In this document: positions 46,867 through 58,872 of the stretch, piece after piece
Numbering within the stretch: position 1 is the first letter of the stretch
How the letters are laid out: every line of letters starts with the position of its first letter
From: Acanthosepion esculentum
Taxonomy: Eukaryota; Mollusca; Cephalopoda; Sepiida; Sepiidae
Reading direction: 5' to 3'
Length of the DNA: 64,000 nt
Assembly (NCBI GenBank): GCA_964036315.1
Contig: OZ038500.1
Span: 62,416,602 to 62,480,601 of the forward strand
Made by a program: the position numbers and the translations under genes
Notes under the pieces: generated by a model
What the model was told of the DNA's origin: nothing
Databases searched by the model: none
The model's input: the letters and a program-made list of their open reading frames with translations, nothing else

Positions 46867-46880
46867 ATGGCGGACTTAAA
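46867..46880 (+). CDS. Candidate first coding exon (MADLK...), plus strand
   Basis: AAGAACATGGCGGACTTAAA is followed directly by GTGAGT. The start has A at -3 and G at +4, a strong initiation context. ATG GCG GAC TTA AA then meets GTGAGT, a strong 5' splice core with a non-consensus A at -1. Only 14 coding bases would be used, phase 2. Without a downstream exon no product can be named. A 56-bp TA array starts 40 bp downstream. The call is by context only. Confidence 0.3.
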
Positions 46881-46916
46881 GTGAGTCCAACCGAAGATGT
46901 AAAGAAAACAAACAAG

Positions 46917-46920
<4 letters not shown>

Positions 46921-46976
<56 letters not shown>
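46921..46976. repeat. (AT)n microsatellite
   Basis: Uninterrupted alternating AT. Confidence 0.95.
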
Positions 46977-46979
<3 letters not shown>

Positions 46980-47305
46980 AACAAATATATGTATTAAACA
47001 ACAAAATTTACAAGTGACAAAGACATCAACATTTCTGTTTGCGTGTGAACGTAAAGAGTTTGTATATTGTTGAAAGTTCGTACGTACATGTATGTGCGTA
47101 TAATGTTCATGGCGCCTCCCACAAATGGGAAGACGCTATCTTCTGCGAAAGCTTACATTGTAGATGTGTTCGCTGAAATGAAAAAGAGAACAAGGCAAGA
47201 AGTCGTCAATCATTCATAGTGTAGGAAGAACGCCCCTTAGGAAATTAAGGAGGAGCTAACTCCGACACATCTATAGGGGTTTCAGCCAGTGACGTGCAGA
47301 GGTTA

Positions 47306-47434
47306 TTTGTCCCCTTCTTCTACAGAGAAAGAAAACCCCACCCCTAACCTTAAACACCTAACCGTAAAGTTTTTTAGGGTTAGGTGTTAAGGGTAGGGAT
47401 GGGGTTTTCTTTCTGTGTAGAAGAAGGGGACAAA
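47306..47434. mobile_element. 129-bp near-perfect hairpin element
   Basis: TTTGTCCCCTTCTTCTACA at the left and TGTAGAAGAAGGGGACAAA at the right are reverse complements. The arms continue inward for about 58 bp (AAAGAAAACCCC, TAACACCTAACC) to a ~13-bp loop. A short palindromic MITE or fold-back element. Confidence 0.85.
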
Positions 47435-47439
47435 TTAAA

Positions 47440-48490
47440 AATAAAACACATTAAGTAATTTACCAAGTTTGGTAAATTAATTTTTGTTTTATTTTCAATT
47501 TTAAAATATAAAAAATGCTTTATTTTTATTATTTAATTTGTTCTTTTAATTTGTCATTGCTATTCGAAACGGAAAAAAAGCCCTGTTGTATTATTTTTGT
47601 TTTTGTTATAAATTAAACTACACTTCTTAGCAAAACAAAAAAAAAAAAATTACATTTCTTTACGGTAGTGCGTAGTGATTTTCTGCATGATGGCAGTAAT
47701 GGGGGACAAATGACTAAGAAGAAGTCCGATTTTTTTCTTGTCGATAACTCCAAAACGTTATGGTTTCTTCCTAATTTAATTGTTAATTCGAGTTCAGCAT
47801 ATACATTTGCACGGAGTTATAACAATTTTGAAAAATTTTAAGGGATTTTTAGCGCTCGGGAAATAAAACAAAAATTTACCTTTATCATTTTGTTAAGAAA
47901 CAAATTTCAAAAGAAATATTTTTATTAAAAAATTTGTAAAAAAAAATCTATAAAATTATCAATATATGTGAACCAACTACAATACAATATTATTTTTTTA
48001 CCATTTTAAATAAATATGAAAACAAGTTTTTTCGTCATAATTTTATAAAGACATATACATAAACTATGCAACAAGAAAAGTTAAATGATTTTTCTGAATA
48101 TTATACATGTTATTCTTAAATTATTTTATCACTTAGATTACTTTTTGCTTTAATTTTCCTTTTTTTTTCTTTTTTTTTTATAATAGTGACCTAGAATCTT
48201 GGATGCCTAAGCAAAAGAAATCCAAGCCCTGAAACTGCAGCAATTATAGGCTACCCTCCCTCCCTTCCTACTGTTTTTTTGAAAAAAAATTTTTTTGAAA
48301 TCGTTGCTAATTTTTCTAAAAATACCTAGAAAATTTACCAATAGATTAACTATTTTCAGCTAACTTCAGTCTAATGAAGAAATCTAATGACTGCTCAAGA
48401 AATCTTAAATAAAGACTGGAGACTAAGTACCGTGACTAAAGACTAAAGTGAAAATCTAAAGCAATTGGCGAAGCTAGAGAATTGTTCTTT
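47440..48490. other. AT-rich DNA, no gene
   Basis: A small hairpin TTTACCAAGTTTGGTAAA at 47460-47477 and T/A-runs. Nothing else recognised. Confidence 0.5.
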
Positions 48491-48494
48491 GGAA

Positions 48495-48985
48495 TGGTTG
48501 GCAAGACATCTGCTAATTGCCAGTCGATTCGAACTTTATAAAATGGTAAATAATAAGGATTTCTTTATAGTTGGTTCACATATTTGAATAAGTTAGTAAA
48601 TGTTTATAAATTTATGAATAAATAATTGTTTTCATATTTATTTCTTTATAAATTGGTAAATGATAAATATTGCATTGTACCAGTTGGTTCGCATATTTTT
48701 ATAAAAAAAATAAAATTATTCGTGTCAATAAACAATCTAATAAATAAATAGTGTTTAATATTTTTGTTGTATATTCGTATATTCACGAGAACAAAGAAAA
48801 TGTATAAATTCACTTTCATATGTTTGTGTTTCATTAAAATTCTAATAATCGTTTTTAAAACAATAAACGTTGCCGAGGGAGTAAAGGGAATTTAGAGTAA
48901 TAGCGGTGTCAAAGGATAAATGCCCCTTTTGACACATCGTTTTTTTGGTGGGCACGAAGGTCAAACCTTTCAAAACATGCTTCTT
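48495..48985 (+). repeat. Dispersed repeat, TTGGAATGGTTGGC family, copy 3
   Basis: Starts TTGGAATGGTTGGCAAGACA and runs to GGGCACGAAGGTCAAA, matching 23152-23745 including the TTGACAC and AAGGTC motifs. The start AATGGTTGGCAAGAC with GTCGATTCGAAC 40 bp later is reminiscent of a tRNA head, a possible SINE origin. Confidence 0.75.
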
Positions 48986-49295
48986 ACATCAAGAACAGGA
49001 TCTAATTTTGTTTGCTGTTGCAGCTATTATGCAAACTTGACAATGTTGCCATATTAGATTACATTTGAAAACGCAGTGCAACTAAATTAAAATTTTTCCG
49101 CTAATCGTAACATTTTAGACTACTCTTTTTCAAGTGCTTTTTAGTTTAGAATAGCTATATTGGTGGGGGATTTTTTTTAAATTTTAAAATAAGCGGGGAA
49201 TTTTTAATTTCTTGCAACAAAATAATCATGCCACAGAAAAAATTATTAAAAAAAAAATAGTAAGCATACTTTTACCAAGAAAAAGCGCAGTACTA

Positions 49296-49610
49296 GATTG
49301 CCGGCAAGGTCTCATCAATTTACAGTAGAAATTGCTAGGTGTAACCGTAAGTTCTATGCTAACAGTTTCTTTTATCGTACTTCTCGCTTGTAGACCTCCC
49401 TTCCGGCTTCTTGCTTCCCAGTCAATTTTGATCTTCAAAAAATGAGATGCAATGTCAATCGTTATCTACTGTCTTCTTAATTCTTTTAATGTTCTCTCTC
49501 TTTAACTGTGTTTTTTTTTTCTCTCATATTCTCTAACACTCAGTAACCTCTTGCGTTTTAGTGACTTCATTGCCTAGTCTACCCGAGTGTCTGGAGTGGA
49601 CTAAAACGGT
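49296..49610 (+). pseudogene. LINE-A copy 4
   Basis: Reads FTVEIARCNRKFYANSFFYR and RTSRL followed by a TAG, then TSLPASCFPVNFDLQK and NVNRYLLSS to a TAA near 49480. Matches the 34.2-kb copy. The 3' tail contains AGTGACTTCATTGCC and ends near 49610. Confidence 0.8.
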
Positions 49611-49727
49611 AATAATTTAATCGTGTCTGCATTTGTATTTTAGTACAGAAGAATACTTTTAAAATAAACTGTACTAACTTGGGCTACTAACAGGAAAGAC
49701 TTTCATTCAAAATTTAGCAGCTCTTTT

Positions 49728-49815
49728 TCTTCTATGTGCTTTCAGGACATAAGTGATCATGGCTCTTCACAATTTCCTATCTGGTGTGGCTCTTAACAGT
49801 TTTTCTCCCTTTGCT
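49728..49815 (-). pseudogene. LINE-B fragment, extreme C-terminus
   Basis: Minus strand reads ATPDRKL, then RAMITYVLKAHR, the equivalent of DRKLWRAMIANVLKGHG in the 62.9-kb copy. Only about 25 codons remain. Confidence 0.65.
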
Positions 49816-50433
49816 TAGCTTTTTAGCCTATTTTTAGCCCACTCTGGTAATCCTAACTCTTCATCATCAGCTGTCATGGACAGATAGTGTAGGTCCTACA
49901 AAACATATGCGGTACTACGGTGATCGAGAAAGAATGTGAATGACGGATGAATTCTTTTGGTGTGAGGAAGAATGCTGTATACCTGGTTCACGAAAATACT
50001 TATTTAACTAAGAGTTAGATAGTCAACATAAGACTAATTTCTCCTTACTCCAAACCCTATCGTCGTTCTTTATACCAAATTCTGTAAATTTATAATCAAC
50101 TGAGTTATCAAGCTAAGTACGATGATTATAAAATCTTTACATCCATATAGGTACTCCCTTAAAAATAGTGATACCTAACTTTAGAATAAATTTAAAAAAA
50201 AAAGAAAAATCTTGAAGCTTTAATTTTAGTTTTAATTTCAAACTAATAGATTAAATTTAATATTAACAATAAGTAGACTACTTTGGTGCATTTGAAATCG
50301 AATTTAAATTGATTGGAATTTTTTTTCTCCATATCGATAAAATCTATAAATTCGTCTATTATTAATAATCAAAAGTGGTCTCCCTTGTTTTGTTACTGTT
50401 CTCTTTGAGGGAGCTATTTCTGTTTACTGGGAC

Positions 50434-50546
50434 TATAAAAGGACACTATACGCGAACCTTGGTATTCTCAGTTCAATAAAGCTTTCTTAAAGGCTACACC
50501 TGCGTACTTTTGTCACCACATCGTCCATGTCGACAGATCTGTCAAC
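50434..50546 (+). promoter_or_regulatory. LTR-like promoter/poly(A) module
   Basis: TATAAAAGG at 50434-50442 and AATAAA at 50475-50480 are about 33 bp apart, followed by a sequence ending GTCAACA at 50546. A TATA box and poly(A) signal this close are typical of an LTR U3-R region. I could not find a matching TG start or target duplication, so the boundaries are open. Confidence 0.4.
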
Positions 50547-51033
50547 AAAATAATTCTTTTTAAAAAATCTCTTGAAAATAAAATATACTTTTCTGAAACG
50601 TTATTTGAAGAAAATTAGCTGATTTAAAGTTTAATTAATCCAAATTAAAACAAATATTATTTACTTTTAGTTTAAAATATTGCAAGAAAGCATTTTTTAA
50701 CAAGTAGGGGTTGTTTTTCTGACGTGTTGAGTGATTTATTGACAGCCTAATGTTTAGAAAATGTAAGTAAGGTGGACAGAATTGAAAGAAATTATTTGAC
50801 GAATACATGGTGAAAGAATTTTTTTTAAATATTAAAAAAAAAAAAAAACTACTGAACAATCTTAAAAATTTAAGAAAAAATATGAAGCAGTCTAATATTT
50901 TATTGAATTTTAGGTTCTCTGGTAATGCTTGTTACCACAGGTGTTTATTGAGAAAATTTTTAATTTATTATAGTTACCTCTCCTATTTTCTGATAATGTA
51001 GTGTATGGGCGTCCGTATTTACAAAAAAAATGA

Positions 51034-51055
51034 CGCACACGCACGTGCGCGCGCG

Positions 51056-51089
<34 letters not shown>

Positions 51090-51113
51090 GAGACACACAC
51101 ACACACACACACA
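51034..51113. repeat. (GC)n(AC)n alternating purine-pyrimidine tract
   Basis: GCACGTGCGCGCG passes into AC repeats with one AGAGAC interruption. About 80 bp of alternating purine-pyrimidine with a GC core is prone to Z-DNA. Confidence 0.9.
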
Positions 51114-52041
51114 ATTCAAAATTATTTTTGAAATAGTAGAGGTCATTGGATTGTAGTGAGCTTTTCCATTTATAAATGGTAAATATAGATGCAATTTAAT
51201 AATAATGTCATCTGGCCTCTACAAATTAATACAGAATTTTAAAAGATTTTAATTTTTATAAATTGTTTTAACTAAAATTTAAAAATAAATTAAAACAATT
51301 CTTGTAAAAATGTATTATTCATCGAAAAGAAAATAAAAGAATTTCTCGAAATTTCATAAAATTAAATGAGTCTGGAGGTAATTAAAAAAGGTTTTAAAAG
51401 TTACAAAGACTTTCTAAAAAAGAAAGTTTTAAAAAAATGATTTAATTAATTTTTAAATAAGACCTGAAAGTTTAATTAAAATCCGACAATTTGATTTTTA
51501 CAAGAATTTCCAAACGAATGTGTTTCTCATTGCAAAAAAACAAACAAACAAAAAAACAAAACAAAAACGCTTAAATTTCCCGTACAAAGTAAGGTCCTGC
51601 TTTGACGCCAAAACCAAGATTTTTTTAAACCAAATTTACAAATAAATATGCTTTGAGTTTTCCTCTTAATACTGACACAAAGATTTTGACGATGAAATTT
51701 TATTTTTATTATCTTTTTGTCATTTTTTTTTATCATATATTAGCGAATATTTTAGCGAATTTCTGGAGTTACCTACTTAAAAAGGATTGTTTTCCTATAA
51801 TTTTTAAACACAGAAGAGTTTCCTTTGTGAATGAAGATAAAAATTGTGTGTAAATAAAAATAAATCCTGAATTTATCTTTTTTTTCCATTGATTTAATTA
51901 TTTTTAATTTTTCAGCTTTGCCAAGACGTTGTCGGAAAAACTCATTTTTTTGCAAATGGATGGCGAAAAAAAATCTAATATAAAATTATCTTTATAAAAA
52001 TTTAAAATACCTAACAACATTATTTATCATAACACAGATAG

Positions 52042-52103
<62 letters not shown>
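52042..52103. repeat. (TA)n microsatellite
   Basis: Alternating TA, followed by the 42-bp block shared with 53982. Confidence 0.95.
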
Positions 52104-52105
<2 letters not shown>

Positions 52106-52145
52106 AGTTACGCCCCTTGATTTTCATTTTTTATTTCGTTTATTT
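52104..52145. repeat. 42-bp block next to a TA array, copy 1
   Basis: CCAGTTACGCCCCTTGATTT and onward, identical over 42 bp to 53982-54023. Both copies directly follow a TA array. Confidence 0.9.
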
Positions 52146-52149
52146 CGTG

Positions 52150-53210
52150 CGACCGCCAAATTTTCAATTATAAAAATTTATAAAATGATTACATCTCGTG
52201 TATAATACGAGTTCCTTTTTTGAGAGACCAAATTACTATAGTCTGACCTCTTCTTTTGTCTCTTTATCCCATCTTCTAGTTAAGTTAAAAAAGTAAAAGA
52301 GAATGATAAAAGTATCGTTAGTAACGCTATACTTGTTGCGAAAACGCGTACAGCCATAAACAAACGAACGAGAAACAGCTAAACATCTTATAAACGTAAA
52401 ACAATGGAAAAGATGCATCATAGTTGTATTTTATAATACGATCAAGAAAATTTTGGCGGGAATAATTTTTCTAGATTAGCGTTCATCAGACTATTTTCAA
52501 TTCACGACATTTGTCAGAATCCCCTCAAAATAATTTTTTTTTTAGCATTTTTAGAATGTTATCCCTTTCTATCGAATCGATCACTGAGTTTGTAAAGAGT
52601 TATCTGTGCTTTGTTTTTGTTCCTAAAGGTCAAGTTTGAAACTGCTTAGATTATTCATAACTGCGTACTGTTAAGAATTGAGAAAAATAAAAAGAAGACG
52701 TAATCAGTAATACATGATTGTCAATGACGTAGACACAGTTGCGAACAGGACCCACTTCTAAAGTGGTAAAAATCAATATTTTTCGATTCTGACAAATGTC
52801 GTGGGGAAAAGAAATGTCTTATGGATACTAATCTACAAAATTATTCTTTCAAAAAGTTTCCCATGTTTTTTTTTGTTTTTGTTTTTTTAACAAATGGACG
52901 AGTCAACTTAAGTAGTACCCAAAATAATCAGCAGATAACATTGTATGTATTGTGAAGACGTTCATTGACGACTCCGATACAGATTTAATAATTTGAAGGA
53001 TTTATTTATCTTTTTTGACCTGTGATCCGTATTTAGAGATAATTAATAAAAAAAAAAATTGTCATGAAAAGTTATAAGAATTTTTAGGTGTTGTAGCAGC
53101 GAGGAAATATCGAAAAGCACATGCCAGGTCCTAAATCAAATGGCAAAACATGAGACCGATCAATTAGCCTCTTTTAAAAGACATCTATAAAGAAAATTGA
53201 TGGATTGATT
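52150..53210. other. No gene recognised
   Basis: AT-rich unique DNA. GACATTTGTCAGAAT near 52485 and ATTCTGACAAATGTC near 52787 are an inverted pair about 300 bp apart, a possible decayed MITE. Confidence 0.45.
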
Positions 53211-53212
53211 CG

Positions 53213-53530
53213 TTTTCTACGGCTTATCAACCCGTCGCAGGTTATTTAAAGCCGGAAAATATTTTTAGACTGTAAAAACTTTTTTTAGTAAAGGGAGATA
53301 ATAATGATTTAGTGATACAAGTCTTACTAAGTAACCCATAGCGAGTGGGGAAGAGGTGGATTCATACCTTTCCCAAGGGTATTTGCGTGTAAGTGAATAT
53401 AACGGTCTTAACTGGAATTGGAACTCAGCTCTCCGATTAACACTTTCGAGCCGTTATCCATTACACCACTCACGCATCCAAGCTTACAGTATTTAGTATT
53501 TCCAAGCGGTCGCCCATCTAGGTACTCATA
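53213..53530 (-). mobile_element. 5S/tRNA SINE, copy 4, 5S head truncated
   Basis: Minus strand: the 3' half of a 5S-like head (53528-53480; GATGGGCGACCGCTTGG), then a tRNA-like head (53475-53392; GAGTGGTGTAATGGATAACG and GAGTTCCAATTCCAG), then the body (GTTATATTCACTTACACGC to CGGGTTGATAAGCC). The 5S part ends at a junction near 53530, consistent with 5' truncation. Confidence 0.8.
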
Positions 53531-53761
53531 GGTAATTTAAGGGCCCTGTATTGTCGATCATCTTTTTTGCTTAAAAGCAGTAAGCTCCTTTACTTTGGTC
53601 CCATTGTTCTCCATGACATCAGGAACTCTTTTATCACACCGGTGAACCATTTTTTTTTTTTTCCTTTTTCTTTTTAATAATTGTGAATTACGAGCAAGTT
53701 TGGTTGGTGTGTGCATATGCACGCATCGGCTACACTTTTACCATCTTGAACTTACCATAAA

Positions 53762-53795
53762 CGATATATACATACATATATATATATATATATAT
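53762..53795. repeat. (TA)n microsatellite
   Basis: TATATACATACATATATATA and onward, adjoining a palindrome. Confidence 0.9.
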
Positions 53796-53844
53796 ATTAT
53801 TTATTTATTATAATTTTATCATAAAATTATAATAAATAAATAAT
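53796..53844. other. 49-bp perfect palindrome
   Basis: 24-bp arms (ATTATTTATTTATTATAATT...) exactly reverse-complementary around a single C at 53820. No G-C pairs except the centre, so it may be cruciform-forming. Confidence 0.9.
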
Positions 53845-53930
53845 TATCGCTCCACTATCTGTATCGAGCTCTGTTTTGAATTAACGCTGCGAACGTTGGA
53901 ATTTATATATTACTTTCGTTCTCATCGCAT

Positions 53931-53937
<7 letters not shown>

Positions 53938-53980
<43 letters not shown>
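53938..53980. repeat. (TA)n microsatellite with 42-bp block copy 2
   Basis: Alternating TA, followed at 53982-54023 by the 42-bp block also found at 52104. Confidence 0.95.
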
Positions 53981-53981
<1 letters not shown>

Positions 53982-54023
53982 CCAGTTACGCCCCTTGATT
54001 TTCATTTTTTATTTCGTTTATTT

Positions 54024-54957
<934 letters not shown>

Positions 54958-54999
54958 TATCTTGTTACTCGTTTTCCGAGCACGCACATTTGTTTTTGT

Positions 55000-55560
55000 T
55001 CAACAACCACAGAGCCCACCTGTAATTTATACTGCGTCTATGCTGAGTGGAACTTAGGAAACGCATAATCTGGCGTGATCACCAGTTGGAAGAAGGCACA
55101 GACTCTCGGTAACACGCTGGTAACATAATGAAATAGTCTTGCTGACAAATCAACCATGGTGAGAATTGTGACGAAGCGTTCTGCACACCCGTAACTGCAC
55201 AACTTGATGACTTTAAGGTCGGTTGTATGCATATATAAACCCGGCTAGCTATGTTTACAGGTTTGTCTCCTTGACCGCGATCGAATTCAACAAAGAAGAA
55301 CGACACTCTTTTCAAGACAGTGATTGGAAAGTAGTGATCAATAAGATTTCTCCAATATTGTCTTCTTTCGGCTGCTCCTCTGCTCACTGAATACTGTCTT
55401 CCAGCCTCTCTCTGATTATATGGATACTGGTTGGGGTCTCAACACCACTATCTGTCTATTTGTATTCCGGAAAAGGAAATCATCCAAGAGCTGAATGGGC
55501 GGTCAGTTTTTTATAATTATCTAAATCCACTAACAAAATTTTATGTTTGCCAATTCAAAG
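55000..55560. other. GC-richer segment with an unidentified 102-codon minus frame
   Basis: The minus frame 55387-55079 begins MSRGAAERRQYWRNLIDHYF and stays open for 102 codons in sequence of ordinary composition. CATATATAAACCC near 55230 is TATA-like on the plus strand. I recognise no domain. It may be a decayed transposon ORF or an exon. Confidence 0.3.
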
Positions 55561-55564
55561 GCGG

Positions 55565-55741
55565 ACTGGAGACAGGGTTCCTGAAAACTCTGGTAATTAA
55601 ATTGACTTAAAAGATTGACTGGAGACGAGATTCCTAAGAATCTCTGATAATTAAGTTGACTTTACAACGAGAAAGAATCTTTTGCTACAGAATCGAACCC
55701 GGGTCTCATGGTCAGAAAGTGAACGTTCTGAACAACACCGG

Positions 55742-55742
<1 letters not shown>
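55565..55742 (-). repeat. tRNA-headed SINE with duplicated body unit
   Basis: Minus strand: GTGTTGTTCAGAACGTTC then GACCCGGGTTCGATTCTG, a perfect B box. Downstream an approximately 55-bp unit is present twice (both with GACTGGAGAC, TTCCT and AATTAA-TTGACTT). A TA array adjoins the head. Confidence 0.75.

Positions 55743-55810
<68 letters not shown>
55743..55810. repeat. (TA)n microsatellite
   Basis: Alternating TA directly at the SINE 5' end. Confidence 0.95.
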
Positions 55811-55811
<1 letters not shown>

Positions 55812-55834
55812 CGTGAAAATATTTCTTGAAGCGT

Positions 55835-56821
55835 TTATTTTAGTTTTAATTTCAAGCTAATAGATTAAATTTAATATTTCCAATAAGCAAAATACGTTTG
55901 TTGGGGAAATGTTAGAAAATTAGCAATAAATTTTAACTTTACTAAAGTTAGCGCTCTTATTTTCTGATAATGTCACATTTGGACATCTGTACTTGCAAAA
56001 AACGACACGTTTATACCCACATAAATAAATTTAAAATTCCTTTTAAAAACATTGGGGTCGCTGAATTGTAGTGTGTTTTCTATTTATGATTGGTAAATAT
56101 AATTTTTAATTAAACGATATCACCTAACCGCTACAAATTAATACAAAATTTTAAATGATTTAAGTTTATAAATTATTTTAATTAAAAATTTTTAAAAATG
56201 AAAAAAATTCTTGTAAAAATTCAGTATTTACAGAAAACAATTCTTACGATAATAGAGTCCATAATATATTTTATACATAAAAGCTTTTCCAATTAAATAA
56301 TGTATTTATTGCATTTTTTTATTTTATGATTCAGAACAGATTTTCTCTAACTGAGAGTCAAAAAATATAATGCAAGAACTTGTGCTTATAACTAATATAA
56401 ACGTTAAGCTACAACAAAGAATTTCTCGAAATTTCATAAATTTAAATAAGTAGAAACTAAAATATTAAACAAAAAATAATTTGCAAAAATTTTCTAAAAA
56501 AAGAAAAATTTCAAAAATAATTTCATTCATTTGTGAATAAGTTCTGAAAGTTTCAGTAAAAATTATCTGATTTTTGCAAGAATTTCCAAATCGGTGTATT
56601 TTGCACAGCAAAAAACACTAAAATTTTCCATACTAATTTATGGTCACCTGCTGACGCAAGAAAAACAAAACTTTTAACCAAAATTTCGAATGTTCTAAAG
56701 AGGAAAAAAAATATAATTTAATACTCAAAACACCCTTTGCTCTTTCCTCTTAATAATAACAAAGATTTTCATGATAAAACGTTTTCAACATAATATGCTC
56801 ATTTTTAGCGAATCTTTGGAG
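55835..56821 (+). repeat. Mutator-like family relative, right end preserved
   Basis: The right end TTTAGCGAATCTTTGGAGGTA matches the TTCTAGCGATCTTGTGGAGGTA end of the 20.7-kb element, and TTCCTCTTAATAATAACAAA precedes it at the same spacing. The interior matches 16500-17160 and 50940-51785. The left end is replaced by a TA array. Confidence 0.65.
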
Positions 56822-56928
56822 GTATATATATATATATATTTAAAGACATTTATAATATGTTTAACGTTCTTTTTATAGATACAAGTATTATAAATGTCTT
56901 TAAAAAAATTGTCGGACTATGTCCAATT

Positions 56929-56933
<5 letters not shown>

Positions 56934-56994
<61 letters not shown>
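56934..56994. repeat. (TA)n microsatellite
   Basis: Alternating TA. Confidence 0.95.
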
Positions 56995-56997
<3 letters not shown>

Positions 56998-56999
56998 CC

Positions 57000-57715
57000 C
57001 ATTCAAATTATAAAAATAATTATAGGATACACATCAGATAAAAAATATGAACAGGTTGATGAAAAAATGAGAAAACTTTGTTTGTTACGAAGCACATTTA
57101 CTTTCTCAACACTTCCTGCACGCCAGCCTTCTCTGCGTCTGTCCAAATGCTTACGTGCTTTGAAGTTTGTCCGTTCGATACTTTATCAAGAGCTTCTATG
57201 GGTGTGTGTCTGTGTGAACGATTAAAAGCGTGTATGCAGTGGAAGATAATAACTGGTGATAATTCTGAAGGCCAGACAGACCTAGTTTACTTTTCTGTCA
57301 ACAGACAGGCAAAATGCCGAAATCACATTTTTTTTAAACAAAAGTAAAGCCTCGTTTTCGTTTTGCTTTACCAACTACGACACGCAGCTTGTGGTTTGCA
57401 AAACTTTTTGAATCTAAGAAATCTCAGAAAACAAGGATCTCACCCGCAAAAAGATTGCTACATTCTTCGGGTCTAAGGATAACGTGCAGGTATTGTACAA
57501 TTTCGTCTCCATTTATTCTTCCTTTGATTCTCAGCAAATATTGCATTATGCCAAATTTGCCTCCATCTAGGAAATATCTGTGTGTTAATGCGCTCATCTC
57601 ATAAGCCAATGATAGGGAATACGTTTTCCACGAATTTGGGCTTACATCGAAGTTGGTTCAGGCCGAGAAATATCTACTAATTTTGGACTTGCTGGATAAC
57701 TGAAATATTTATCTC
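57000..57715. other. Moderate-GC DNA with unidentified frames
   Basis: The minus frame 57609-57424 (begins MAYEMSALTHRYFLDGGKFG, 61 codons) has balanced composition and may be a remnant of a coding exon or a transposon. The plus frame 57078-57347 shows no motif. No family recognised. Confidence 0.3.
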
Positions 57716-57719
57716 CAGC

Positions 57720-58045
57720 ACAATTAGCTGTTGCTCTAGATCAGATTTAAACCAAGATATCAAATGCTGATTTTCAAGGCAGATCGACCACTTGAAAAAA
57801 TAGAGTTAAACATTCTTCCTTCGTCTAAATCAAGATGAATAAAGTTAAACCAAATATTCGTAATATTATATATAATAATCTTGCCTGGTGGCTGAAGTAG
57901 TTGTATATTTTGATTGGTGTCAAAAGTCGGTGTTTAGAAGATTTTTAAAAATTAGAATTTTGAATGCGGATTTTCAGAGCAGGCCATCCCTAAATGGGAA
58001 ATTGTTACATCATAACCTTCCTTTTATTTTCATTTTGACATTGTA
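57720..58045 (+). repeat. Two SINE body fragments and a tRNA-like piece
   Basis: 57760-57830 (CTGATTTTCAAGGCAGA) and 57955-58020 (GGATTTTCAGAGCAGG) are the body motif of the 2.58-kb SINE. 57893-57930 (GGTGGCTGAAGTAGTTG) matches its head. Confidence 0.6.
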
Positions 58046-58059
58046 CTGAGCTATGAAAA

Positions 58060-58062
<3 letters not shown>

Positions 58063-58133
<71 letters not shown>

Positions 58134-58154
58134 GAGTGTGTGTGTGTGTGTGTG
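58063..58154. repeat. (TA)n(GT)n compound microsatellite
   Basis: TA to 58131, then GT. Confidence 0.95.
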
Positions 58155-58223
58155 ATAAAAATATAGTTTTAAGGTATACTATATTTATCGGTGAAATTGC
58201 TCAATATGAGGGGTAAATCGCGT

Positions 58224-58349
58224 GTAAATATAAAGTGGACACCGAGATCACTTAATGAGGACTGTCTGCTTCATGCTTGAACGCAGTCTCAAGCAGGAAA
58301 TTTATTGTTGCCACTCGATGTTGACCTGAGTGTCGACTTTTATATTTAC
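58224..58349. mobile_element. Short inverted-repeat element, copy 2
   Basis: GTAAATATAAAGTGGACAC at the left and GTGTCGACTTTTATATTTAC at the right are inverted. The preceding TGCTCAATAT and following order match 3450-3622. Confidence 0.65.
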
Positions 58350-58359
58350 AACATCTTTT

Positions 58360-58869
58360 ATATATCTTTGACTAGAATAGAAAAAAGCGATAATCACTTT
58401 ACAAAAAAAAACAAAAAACTCTTAAGCAAAAGATCAGTGTTCACTATGCAAAGAAGGAAACAAGTTCCTTCTACGCGACCTAAAATCACATCATAAATAA
58501 CAAAGACTAAATAAAATCTCACAATCTAAATCTAATAAATTGTTTTAAGTACCAAACTTTCGAACCCAAAAATATAAACGAAGAAATAAATAAGTAAAAT
58601 GTATAAATAAATTTAAAATAAATAAGCAAAATGATTGTGACCGTAATAACGCTGACATCTCATTCTAAACAGATATATTTACCAAAATTATTCGTATTGG
58701 AGCTTCCGGCAAGAATGCCAAGCAGTAAAATATGCCATTTCTAAATTTCTGGCGGAGTGAATTGCGTCATGCTGCTCTTTTACCTCACAGACGGTGCTGT
58801 TGACAAAATCAAAAACAAACAACACGCATGCGCGAAATTGAAATTAAAATGACAATTTATCCATCGCAA

Positions 58870-58870
<1 letters not shown>
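58360..58870. other. No gene recognised
   Basis: AT-rich with no motif. Confidence 0.5.

Positions 58871-58872
<2 letters not shown>

Larger units (their letters stand above)
50150..51785 (+). repeat. Mutator-like family relative (decayed)
   Basis: Left boundary near ATAGGTACTCCC and right boundary near TCTGGAGTTACCTAC resemble the AGGTACCTCC ends of the 20.7-kb element. The interior from 50940 matches 55835-56821 along most of its length (CTACAAATTAATACA, TTCTTGTAAAAAT, GCAAGAATTTCCAAA-type motifs, TTCCTCTTAATA). No ORF. Confidence 0.55.

Noticed and set aside
47306..47434. Interstitial telomere-like sequence (GTTAGG, CCTAAC motifs)
   Set aside because: Motifs occur only within the hairpin arms and are not tandem TTAGGG.
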